This document shows positions 52,405 through 59,381 of a DNA stretch of 64,000 nt, piece by piece; positions within the stretch are counted from its first letter, which is position 1; each line of letters opens with the position of its first letter. Made by a program: the position numbers and the translations under genes. Below the pieces are notes generated by a model, which saw nothing but the letters and a program-made list of their open reading frames with translations, had not been told where the DNA came from and ran no database searches. Origin of the DNA: Leptolyngbya sp. FACHB-261 (GTDB lineage Bacteria; Cyanobacteriota; Cyanobacteriia; FACHB-261). The stretch is taken from contig NZ_JACJPL010000001.1 in the NCBI RefSeq assembly GCF_014696065.1, positions 62,001-126,000 of the forward strand, written 5' to 3'.

Positions 52405-52808
52405 CTACTCGGGTTTAACCAATGTTTAATTTCTTCAGGCAATGCTTTCCTGGTTCTAGAACCGGGATCAATGCATATATGCCGGGTCAGAGCTTTGCCA
52501 ACTGCAGACTCTGGTAATCCAGTAGAAATTGCGTAGGTAATAGTGAAGGTATCTCCCGAAAACTGCTCAGCTGTTAGAGCAATGGTCAGCTGATCACCGC
52601 AAAAGATTGGCTTCAAGAAATCGACACTGGCATGAACAATTGGAATTGCAGTTGGGCCTGATCTGAAAAATAGCTTTAGATCAATCCCAGATGCTGCCAG
52701 TGACTCCTCATAAGCTTCATGACACATTTTCAAAAAATTGGCAAAATAGACCACGCCTGCCGCATCCGTATCCTCAAAGCGGACTGTTCTGGGGTGATGA
52801 AATATCAT
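52401..52808 (-). CDS. menI: 1,4-dihydroxy-2-naphthoyl-CoA hydrolase (hotdog thioesterase)
   Basis: This 135-residue hotdog-fold thioesterase hydrolyses DHNA-CoA to DHNA, filling the step between MenB and MenA. The motif TVRFEDTDAAGVVYFANFLKMCHEAYEE (about 8-35) contains the catalytic Asp. SVDFLKPIFCGDQLTI and FTITYAI follow, the pattern of the cyanobacterial DHNA-CoA thioesterase (Slr0204 type). Its stop overlaps the menE stop by 4 bp, on the opposite strand. It therefore completes the cluster from its own promoter around 52850. Confidence 0.9.
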   Translation of the reverse strand: MIFHHPRTVRFEDTDAAGVVYFANFLKMCHEAYEESLAASGIDLKLFFRSGPTAIPIVHASVDFLKPIFCGDQLTIALTAEQFSGDTFTITYAISTGLPESAVGKALTRHICIDPGSRTRKALPEEIKHWLNPSS

Positions 52809-52849
52809 TGTTTCTGAATTCTCAACAAACTAGTTGAAGTTGACAGATT

Positions 52850-52890
52850 CTTAAATTAAACATCCCCAGCTAATAGCTAGGGATGTTTAA
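52850..52890 (-). terminator. Terminator of the Cys-rich gene
   Basis: AACATCCC (52859-52866) and GGGATGTT (52880-52887) pair perfectly, with a partial CAGCT/AGCT inner stem. On the minus strand TTTAATTT follows. It ends the 52923-53234 gene and insulates menI. Confidence 0.75.
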
Positions 52891-52922
52891 AAGTGTTTGA
52901 AATATCTCAAAATTATGACGGT

Positions 52923-53234
52923 TTAATGGACGGGGATACTAACCTTTCGAGGTGCGCTGCTCTGTCCTAAACTCAGAGGCTGACTCACCAAAATATTTTC
53001 TTGAGCAGCAGTCAGCTCTAAATTTAGATTAACGGTTTGGCTAACCAAACCGGCCATTTCTTCGTGGGAGCGATTTTCCCAAGTGGGCGCGAAAGGAGGT
53101 AAAGCCATGTGGCAGGCCGACCATTGGCTGCGGACGGGTACCCCTAATAACTGACAGCCGCCACCCCGCCGCCCGGTTGGTGAATAATGGCGGCAGACCC
53201 GACAGCAGGAGACAGAGTTTGGTCGCGAATCCAT
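52923..53234 (-). CDS. Small Cys-rich conserved protein
   Basis: This 103-residue soluble protein has five Cys in its first half (SCCRVCRHYSPTGRRGGGCQLLGVPV then WSACHMALPPFAPTWE, about residues 8-52). The pattern suggests a metal or Fe-S site. I recall similar small cyanobacterial hypotheticals with the GGGCQLLGVPV core. Start ATG 53234 with TAGGAGTAA-like bases are not obvious on this strand, so the start could be one or two codons off. Function unknown. Confidence 0.7.
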   Translation of the reverse strand: MDSRPNSVSCCRVCRHYSPTGRRGGGCQLLGVPVRSQWSACHMALPPFAPTWENRSHEEMAGLVSQTVNLNLELTAAQENILVSQPLSLGQSSAPRKVSIPVH

Positions 53235-53472
53235 GGTGATTTAGGAGTAACCTTTGTCCTAAGATTTTTGCTCACCAATTTTTACCAACAGAATCCGCTT
53301 AAACCCTTGTCCCACCCCATCTTCAGCGATCCCGAATAAAATATTCACTTAAGGATATCTTCATTTTGCTTGTATCAAGGCTGTTCTAGCTTTCAGAGAG
53401 CACTAGCAACTTAGACAAAGGCGGGGAGCGGCACAATCAAGCGATTTACGCTTAGGGATCAAGAAAAAAGTA

Positions 53473-54213
53473 TTAAGAAGCAGAACGGTAAATTAAGGTC
53501 CAGTGGCGGTCAGACGTCAGTTGAAGTTGAAAATTAGCAGGGGACATCTCAGCCTCTGCAAGCACTAAACCCGCGCTTACAGCCAAATCCTGAACTTCTT
53601 CTAGAGTCAGAGCCGCCTGTAATGAGTCAGCAAATAGCTGCCGCTGTTGGGGCGTGTCGTCAGCCGCATAGGTACTGACCAACTGTTCTAGCGAAGCGGC
53701 ATCACTGGGACGTACCAGGTCGCGCACGAATAGAACTCCGTCGGCTGCCAGCACACGTTTAGCCTCTTTGAGCGCCAGCAGTGGTTCGGCTAGGTGATGA
53801 AATAGGCTGTTGGAGAAAACGACCGAGAACTGACCATCCGCGAAACTCAATGCTTTGGCATCAGCCTTCGCCAAGTTGATGCGTCCTGCTAAACCAGCTA
53901 CTTGTACGTTGCGGCGTGCGGCTACCAGCATCGAGTCGGAAGCATCCACTGCCGTGACCTGCACATCATCGACCCAACGCGTCAACATAATCGGCTGATG
54001 GGCAGGACCCGTGCCTAAGTCAAGCCACTCGCCACGGGGCGGTTTGAGCGCTAGTAGATCCTGAACAAAGGCTTGATTGACTGCACTGTGATCCATCGCG
54101 TCATAGGCATCCGCCTCCTCAGGGGTATCCATGACTTCCGGCTCCAGAACTCGCTCCAAGCGGGAGGGACCATTGGTAACGGAATCCGGTAAGGCATCTG
54201 CTTCAGCCGTCAT
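53473..54213 (-). CDS. Class I SAM-dependent methyltransferase
   Basis: This is a 246-residue methyltransferase. Motif I is EWLDLGTGPAHQPIMLTRW (about 61-79), with the ribose-binding acid in VTAVDASDSMLVAARRN (about 85-101). FSVVFSNSLFHHLAEPLLAL (about 130-149) and RVLAADGVLFVRDLVRPSDA follow. The substrate is unknown. It lies 0.65 kb from the men cluster, which lacks menG, but the sequence is not clearly UbiE/MenG-like, so I do not assign it. It is divergent from comB. Confidence 0.82.
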   Translation of the reverse strand: MTAEADALPDSVTNGPSRLERVLEPEVMDTPEEADAYDAMDHSAVNQAFVQDLLALKPPRGEWLDLGTGPAHQPIMLTRWVDDVQVTAVDASDSMLVAARRNVQVAGLAGRINLAKADAKALSFADGQFSVVFSNSLFHHLAEPLLALKEAKRVLAADGVLFVRDLVRPSDAASLEQLVSTYAADDTPQQRQLFADSLQAALTLEEVQDLAVSAGLVLAEAEMSPANFQLQLTSDRHWTLIYRSAS

Positions 54214-54293
54214 GAGATCTCAGGGATTTTGGGGAGCTACGCATCTATTGATATGCTAAGACCCGAATCCCCACTCCCGCGCCTCCCTGCTGT

Positions 54294-55007
54294 ATGAAGC
54301 TCTTCGTCTTCCACACCCCTGAGTTAGTGCCCGAGGGTTCGACACCAGCCTGTGCTGTTGTGATCGATGTGCTGCGGGCAACGACCACCATGGTCACGGC
54401 TCTAGCCGCAGGAGCAGAAGCGGTGCAAGTCTTTTCTGACTTAGACCTGTTAGTGGAAACTAGCGAAGCTTGGCCACCCGAGCGACGGCTGCGCATCGGT
54501 GAACGGGGAGGCAAGACGGTCGAAGGCTTTGATTTGGGCAATTCCCCACTCGATTGCACACCAGAACGGGTGCAGGGTCGGCGGATCTTCATCAGCAGCA
54601 CCAACGGGACACGTGCGTTTCAAAGGGTACAGGCAGTACCAATTGTCATTGCTGCAGCGCTGATCAATCTACAATCAGTCGTTCAATTCTTGCAGGCAGA
54701 ACAACCCGAGACCGTATGGATTGTGGGCTCTGGCTGGGAAGGAGGCTATTCGCTTGAAGACACGGTCTGTGCTGGGGCTATCCTGCACCACTTAGGGTCT
54801 GACCTACAAATAGGCAATGACGAGGCAATTGCAGCTATCGCCCTGTACCGTCAATGGCAGGACGATCTCCTAGGGCTGTTGCATAGCGCCAGTCATGGTC
54901 AGCGTCTGCTGCGTCTAGGCTGCGACGCCGATATTGCCTACTGCACTGGACTGAGTACAGTTGCGGCTCTGCCACGACAGAAGGAACTCGGAGTGCTGAA
55001 GGCCTGA
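54294..55007 (+). CDS. comB: ComB family 2-phosphosulfolactate phosphatase-like protein
   Basis: This 237-residue protein belongs to the ComB family, Mg2+-dependent phosphatases that make sulfolactate in coenzyme M synthesis of methanogens. Motifs are [22 protein letters not shown] (about 21-42), [20 protein letters not shown] (about 65-84), and [14 protein letters not shown] (about 98-111) with the SSTNGT signature. [23 protein letters not shown] (about 143-165) also matches. Cyanobacteria do not make coenzyme M, so the true substrate here is open. Start ATG 54294. Confidence 0.88.
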   Translation: MKLFVFHTPELVPEGSTPACAVVIDVLRATTTMVTALAAGAEAVQVFSDLDLLVETSEAWPPERRLRIGERGGKTVEGFDLGNSPLDCTPERVQGRRIFISSTNGTRAFQRVQAVPIVIAAALINLQSVVQFLQAEQPETVWIVGSGWEGGYSLEDTVCAGAILHHLGSDLQIGNDEAIAAIALYRQWQDDLLGLLHSASHGQRLLRLGCDADIAYCTGLSTVAALPRQKELGVLKA

Positions 55008-55043
55008 TTTGTAGGCTGATTAGAAGGACTCAAGCCCAGGACC

Positions 55044-55073
55044 AACACAGCGAGGGCGAACACAGCGAGGGCA
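55044..55073. repeat. 15-bp tandem duplication
   Basis: AACACAGCGAGGGCG occurs twice in tandem (55044-55058 and 55059-55073, one mismatch in the last base). It lies in the non-coding stretch after comB. Confidence 0.8.
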
Positions 55074-55140
55074 TAGGGTCAACATCAGAAAAGAACAAGC
55101 ACTTTACAGTTTTTTTACCCTAAACGTGATTTGGTAGGAA

Positions 55141-55218
55141 TGGCTCTACAGAAACTTGGACTGTGAACAAAATCACCCACCCTGCCGGGGGATGTTCATA
55201 GCCTAGGATCTAGAGCCA
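55141..55218 (+). promoter_or_regulatory. Structured leader candidate upstream of the 70-aa gene
   Basis: TGGCTCTA (55141-55148) and TAGAGCCA (55211-55218) are perfect 8-bp complements. They enclose a second stem in which TGAAC pairs with GTTCA and ATC-A-CCC pairs with GGG-GAT. The element ends 29 bp before the ATG of the 70-residue gene. It has the layout of a cis-regulatory RNA. Confidence 0.45.
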
Positions 55219-55247
55219 CACTGAGAGCGTGCTAGAACTCTAGGCCA

Positions 55248-55460
55248 ATGTTTACTATCGACCCCACACATTACGCCTTTGCTGATCCCAATGCCCTGTA
55301 CCTGGGGCGTTGGCACGAAGACAGCAACGGCTGGTTGGTTCGCTACATTTCATCCGAAGCCTCGGGTGTTGGCCGTAGTCATGATTTGGCTGCTGCCATG
55401 TTCAATGCTGAGTGTGATGCTTTTGTGCAGCGCCTCGCTGGCGGTGCACTCAACTTCTAA
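55248..55460 (+). CDS. Hypothetical protein (70 aa)
   Basis: I do not recognise this small soluble protein. It has a Tyr/His/Asp-rich start (MFTIDPTHYAFADPNALYLGRW), then LVRYISSEASGVGRSHDLAAAMF and a hydrophobic end. Start ATG 55248. It follows the structured leader closely and is followed by a stable hairpin at 55505-55542, so it forms an independent unit. That context makes a real gene likely. Confidence 0.62.
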   Translation: MFTIDPTHYAFADPNALYLGRWHEDSNGWLVRYISSEASGVGRSHDLAAAMFNAECDAFVQRLAGGALNF

Positions 55461-55821
55461 CGACTCAGCGCTAGCTGATTCACTCATCCAACTCATCCAA
55501 CCGCCCATCCTCTGGACCCCATCAAGGGGTTTCGGAGGATGGCAAAGTTAGAACTTCAAAACTCATTAAGCACTAAGCTTCAATTGCTTTTTCCAACCGG
55601 TCTATTCGAGCTTGAGCAACAATTCTTAGCAGAGCTCAAGATGGGTACCAGATAAGGCTTGACGGTGTTATGAACCCGAATGCTACTTGCCAAGGTGACC
55701 ATCTTTTGCCGCCACGATATAATTATGCAAGATTAAGTTCGGTTAGAAATTTGCTCGACTTCATTAGTTGTCAATTACTCTCCGATCTAATTCCTACACT
55801 TCAGATTGGAGATAGCGTCCC
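55461..55821. other. 361-bp region upstream of the RNA-binding protein gene
   Basis: No gene is seen. At its left end a hairpin with arms CCATCCTC (55505-55512) and GAGGATGG (55535-55542), with inner ACCCC/GGGGT pairing, probably marks the 3' end of the preceding transcript. The right end should contain the promoter and a long leader of the RNA-binding protein gene, as is usual for cold-induced rbp genes. Confidence 0.5.
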
Positions 55822-56160
55822 GTGAGTATTTACGTGGGTAACTTAGCCTACAGTGTTACCGAAGCCAACTTGAGCGAAATTTTTGCTGAGTACGGCACAG
55901 TCAAGCGCGTCCAGATCCCCACAGATCGGGAGACAGGTCGGGTGCGCGGCTTCGCCTTTGTTGAAATGGAAGAAGACGCTCAAGAGGACGCTGCTATTGC
56001 TGCCCTAGATGGAGCTGAGTGGATGGGTCGTGACCTCAAAGTGAACAAGGCCCGTCCCCGCGAAGCACGTAGCGGTGGCGGCGGTGGTGGCGGCTACGGT
56101 GGCGGCGGCGGCGGTCGCGGTGGCTTCTCAGGTGGTGGTGGCGGTGGCCGTCGTTACTAA
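55822..56160 (+). CDS. Glycine-rich RNA-binding protein (RRM)
   Basis: This 112-residue RNA-binding protein has one RRM (about 1-82) and a glycine-rich tail (about 86-112). RNP-2 is IYVGNL (about 3-8) and RNP-1 RGFAFVEM (about 42-49). The linker KVNKARPREARSG leads into the repeats of Gly with Arg and Tyr. Such Rbp proteins in cyanobacteria are often cold-inducible and bind mRNA; some help target thylakoid mRNAs. It starts with GTG at 55822. A terminator follows at 56222. No rpsU gene is found downstream, unlike in some relatives. Confidence 0.93.
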   Translation: MSIYVGNLAYSVTEANLSEIFAEYGTVKRVQIPTDRETGRVRGFAFVEMEEDAQEDAAIAALDGAEWMGRDLKVNKARPREARSGGGGGGGYGGGGGGRGGFSGGGGGGRRY

Positions 56161-56221
56161 TCTCCTGTAACCACTCAAGCTTTTGTATTAGCTCGGTAGC
56201 AATTTGCTCACCCAGCATGAG

Positions 56222-56252
56222 AAGGGCAGGAGGTAACTCTTGCCCTTTTTTA
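56222..56252 (+). terminator. Intrinsic terminator of the RNA-binding protein gene
   Basis: AAGGGCA (56222-56228) pairs with TGCCCTT (56241-56247) around a 12-base loop, followed by a run of T. Confidence 0.85.
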
Positions 56253-56340
56253 TAGGGAAGCGATAGCTCAGTAGAAGTTTGTACCGGATTAATTCCGGGA
56301 AGCTTAGAAACTTAATTTTGAACCGTGTAAAGGCATGCCC

Positions 56341-57204
56341 ATGTTTTCAATTGCCGTGAAGCAAGAGCAATACCAGACCTACATTCTGAACGACCAGGCT
56401 GGCAAATCACGGCTGGAACTAGTGCCAGAACGCGGCGGTATTGTCACTAGTTGGCAGGTCGATGGCACCGAAATCCTGTATCTGGATGAAGCCCGGTTTG
56501 CTGATCCTTCGCTTTCTGTGCGCGGCGGCATCCCGATTCTGTTCCCGATCTGTGGCAACCTGCCCAACAATACCTACAGCCTAGATGGACAGACCTACAC
56601 GCTAAAACAGCACGGCTTCGCCCGTGATTTGCCTTGGACCCCAGGGGAGGCGATCACGCAAAACATGGCGCAGGTCACCTTGCTACTGTCCAGTTCTGAG
56701 CAAACCCTCGCGGTCTATCCTTTCGAGTTCGAACTTGCCTTCACCTATACCTTGCAGGGACCGACGCTCACGATTGCACAGCGCTACACTAACCGCTCAG
56801 CGCGACCCATGCCCTTTTCAACTGGGTTGCACCCCTATTTCGCGGTCACTGACAAGTCTGATCTGCGCTTTAAGTTGCCTGCTCGACACTACTACGAGCG
56901 GGTAACGGATAGCCAAGGCGAACTCGTAGATCAATTCGACTTGAACCAGGCAGAAATTGATGCTGCCTTTAGCAATGTCTCTGGCACCGTTGCCACAGTG
57001 AGCGGCGAAGGCCGTCGTCTTAGCCTGGAGTTCGATCCACTCTACAAAACGCTAGTGTTCTGGACGCTCAAGAACAAAGAGTTCTACTGCCTGGAGCCTT
57101 GGAGCGCCCCTCGCAACGCGATCAGCACAGGCGAGCATCTGACCCAACTAGCACCAGGGGCTAGCCTGGACACCTTTGTGCGTTTGCGGGTGGAGTCTGT
57201 GTAG
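56341..57204 (+). CDS. Aldose 1-epimerase/hexose-6-phosphate mutarotase-like protein
   Basis: This 287-residue protein of the galactose-mutarotase fold is close to the hexose-6-phosphate epimerase type. I start at ATG 56341 (MFSIAVKQEQYQTYIL), because AAAGG is seven bases upstream; ATG 56335 is in frame too but too near the site. Motifs are VPERGGIVTSWQVDG (about 30-44), RGGIPILFPICGNLPN (about 62-77), and LKQHGFARDLPW (about 88-99) with the catalytic His. STGLHPYFAVTD (about 161-172) and the C-terminal FWTLKNKEFYCLEPWSAPRNAI with the catalytic Glu complete the site. The sugar substrate is not known. Confidence 0.88.
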   Translation: MFSIAVKQEQYQTYILNDQAGKSRLELVPERGGIVTSWQVDGTEILYLDEARFADPSLSVRGGIPILFPICGNLPNNTYSLDGQTYTLKQHGFARDLPWTPGEAITQNMAQVTLLLSSSEQTLAVYPFEFELAFTYTLQGPTLTIAQRYTNRSARPMPFSTGLHPYFAVTDKSDLRFKLPARHYYERVTDSQGELVDQFDLNQAEIDAAFSNVSGTVATVSGEGRRLSLEFDPLYKTLVFWTLKNKEFYCLEPWSAPRNAISTGEHLTQLAPGASLDTFVRLRVESV

Positions 57205-57253
57205 GCGTTCGCTTGTGGTGGCGCAGTTCGCTCAGGTAGGTGTAGGTGAAGGT

Positions 57254-58039
57254 CTAGGTGAAACGCACGAGTTGGACGCGATAGCGCTCTTTCTTAGTGA
57301 TATTCACGTCGCCGACGCTGACCCGTCCTTTGCCTCGCACTGAAATAAGGTCGCCGGAGTTAACGGTGTAGCTAGCCTGGGTAATCGTCTTCCAGTTAAC
57401 CGACACATCACCAGCGTCGATGAACTCGACCATTTTGCTGCGGGACATGCCAAAGCCTGCCGAGGCTACAGCATCTAAGCGCATAGACGCTTCTGTCGTG
57501 GTCAATTCCTTCTTCTGAGGTGGACGGACCTTAAGTTCAGAGAACTCAATGCGCCGGGTCTTCACTGGCACTGAGCGCACCTGAGTGAGCGCTTGCTCCA
57601 AAAACTCAGCCAACTCCGGCACGACGATGGCCTGGGCACCCCGCTCTCCCAACACCAAAATGTCCCCCACCTTGTCGCGGATGATGCCAGTGCCTAGCAT
57701 CGCACCCAGAAAATCGCGGTGAGCAGCCGTATCAAACAGAAAATTGCCAGCAATGTCGATTGCTGCTAGAGACACTTGTTCGCTAGTAAGCGGAAGTTCG
57801 CTGCGCGTGATCCCAAGGCGCTGACGCTCAGCTTGAGGATAGCCACCCCAGGGCAAAATTACGATATCGACTAACTTGTGTGTCACTCGTTGCACAACCG
57901 CAACTTCAGGCGGGGAGAGAAAATCAGTGCAAACAGTTTCCCAAGTTTTAATCGCCTGTTCTGCTTGGTCGATCACCCGTGCCACAGTGTCCCGGTAGTC
58001 AGGGTCTACGCTTTTAAGTAAGTCTTCGCGGGGCAACAT
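57254..58039 (-). CDS. Photosystem II S4 domain protein
   Basis: This 261-residue protein is the cyanobacterial/plastid S4-domain protein (TIGR03069, Slr1646 type) and is linked to photosystem II maintenance by its family name. The N-terminal part MLPREDLLKSVDPDYRDTVARVIDQAEQAI matches. The YlmH-like middle TDFLSPPEVAVVQRVT, LVIL-like and GTGIIRDKVGDILVLGERGAQAIV is conserved. The RNA-binding S4 domain sits at about 185-245 with MRLDAVASAGFGMSRSKMVEFIDAGDVSVNW. Start ATG 58039. It is divergent from the PiT gene. Confidence 0.92.
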   Translation of the reverse strand: MLPREDLLKSVDPDYRDTVARVIDQAEQAIKTWETVCTDFLSPPEVAVVQRVTHKLVDIVILPWGGYPQAERQRLGITRSELPLTSEQVSLAAIDIAGNFLFDTAAHRDFLGAMLGTGIIRDKVGDILVLGERGAQAIVVPELAEFLEQALTQVRSVPVKTRRIEFSELKVRPPQKKELTTTEASMRLDAVASAGFGMSRSKMVEFIDAGDVSVNWKTITQASYTVNSGDLISVRGKGRVSVGDVNITKKERYRVQLVRFT

Positions 58040-58079
58040 GGGCGTTTGAACAACATCCGGCTTAACAGTTGGACTCTAT

Positions 58080-58100
58080 TCTAAGAGAACTGCTCTTAGA
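58080..58100. promoter_or_regulatory. 8-bp perfect inverted repeat in the PSII S4/PiT divergent promoter
   Basis: TCTAAGAG (58080-58087) and CTCTTAGA (58093-58100) are perfect complements with a 5-base spacer. It sits 33 bp upstream of the PiT ATG and 40 bp from the other start, a good operator position. It does not resemble the cyanobacterial Pho box. Confidence 0.5.
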
Positions 58101-58133
58101 CCCTTTCGACTTTCGGAGAGATTACCCACGCCC

Positions 58134-59360
58134 ATGCTGCTGTTACTACTAGTTGCGTTGGCGTTCTACCTAGCCTTTAACCTGGGAGCCAATGATGTTG
58201 CCAACGCGATGGGAACGTCGGTGGGATCCGGAGCTTTAAGCCTACGGCGGGCCCTACTGGTGGCTGGAGTTTTGGAGCTCACAGGCGCGGTGCTGTTTGG
58301 CAAGGCTGTTTCCACCACGATTGGCACTGGCATTGTCAACCCCAGCCTTTTCGTGGACCGGCCTCAAATGCTGCTGCTGGGCATGATGGTCGTGTTGTTG
58401 GCCTGTGCGCTCTGGCTACAAATCGCCACAGCTAAAGGGTTACCCGTTTCCTCATCCCATGCCGTTGTCGGTGCACTCGCTGGCTTTGGTATTTTGGCTG
58501 TTGGCAAGCAGGCAGTGGACTGGCCGCAGATCGGGGTGATCTCGCTGACCTGGCTGGTAACACCACCGGTTAGCGGCTTAGTTGCCTGTGCCCTCTACAG
58601 TGGCCTGCGCCGTTGGATTTTAGAACCACCCGACGCTTGGGCTCGCCTAAGAGAGTGGGTGCCCTGGCTTAGTGCTGGTCTGTGTGCGGCCTTTGGCACC
58701 TTAGTGCTACCTACAGTTAGCAAACCGCTTCAGGTATTGCTCGCGCAACGAGGCTTGGACTTGCCCAACCATGATCTGCCACTACTGCTGGGTACAGTTG
58801 GGGCAATCGGCCTAACGGCTGCGAGTTGGCGCGCCTTGGACCGTCAAAATACCAACATTGAGCAACAACTGGCTCGCTTTCAGGTGTTGAGTGCTTGCTG
58901 TGTGGCTTTTGCACACGGTTCTAACGATGTTGGCAATGCTATTGCGCCGCTGGCAGTTGCAGTTGAAATCCTAAAAACCGATGCTGTGCCGCTTCAAAGC
59001 TTGGACATTCCTTTGTGGGTATTGGCGTTAGGGGGAGTGGGTCTCGTGACAGGCTTAGCGGTTTTGGGGGCTAGGGTCATCAAAACTGTGGGGGAAGGCA
59101 TCATCTCCTTGCAACCCAGTGGCGGCTTCTGCGCCGAGCTGGCAACCGCGATCACAGTGCTATTGGCCTCGCGATTAGGCTTACCCGTCTCGACCTCCCA
59201 TGCTTTGGTAGGAGGAGTGGTCGGCGTAGGGTTGGTACGCGGGCTAGGCACAATCAACCTGAGCACGGTTCGGCAAATTGCCCTGGCTTGGCTGGTCACT
59301 ATTCCAATCGCGGCCCTGTTGGCGGCAGGACTATTTTGGCTGCTCAACCGATGGTTTTAG
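58134..59360 (+). CDS. Inorganic phosphate transporter, PiT family
   Basis: This low-affinity phosphate/cation symporter has 408 residues and about ten membrane helices. The two inverted halves carry the duplicated PiT signature: NLGANDVANAMGTSVGSGAL (about residues 17-36) and FAHGSNDVGNAIAPLAVAVE (about 260-279). LPVSSSHAVVGALAG and GLPVSTSHALVGGVVGVGL also repeat. Start ATG 58134. The high-affinity pstAB genes are 5 kb downstream, but no Pho box is seen here. The pabB-like gene follows after 21 bp and may be co-transcribed. Confidence 0.94.
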   Translation: MLLLLLVALAFYLAFNLGANDVANAMGTSVGSGALSLRRALLVAGVLELTGAVLFGKAVSTTIGTGIVNPSLFVDRPQMLLLGMMVVLLACALWLQIATAKGLPVSSSHAVVGALAGFGILAVGKQAVDWPQIGVISLTWLVTPPVSGLVACALYSGLRRWILEPPDAWARLREWVPWLSAGLCAAFGTLVLPTVSKPLQVLLAQRGLDLPNHDLPLLLGTVGAIGLTAASWRALDRQNTNIEQQLARFQVLSACCVAFAHGSNDVGNAIAPLAVAVEILKTDAVPLQSLDIPLWVLALGGVGLVTGLAVLGARVIKTVGEGIISLQPSGGFCAELATAITVLLASRLGLPVSTSHALVGGVVGVGLVRGLGTINLSTVRQIALAWLVTIPIAALLAAGLFWLLNRWF

Positions 59361-59381
59361 GACGCCTATGCTAGAAAACCC

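Noticed and set aside
53473-54213. Methyltransferase near the men cluster considered as menG
   Set aside because: The motifs are those of a generic class I methyltransferase; the UbiE/MenG-specific signatures are not seen.
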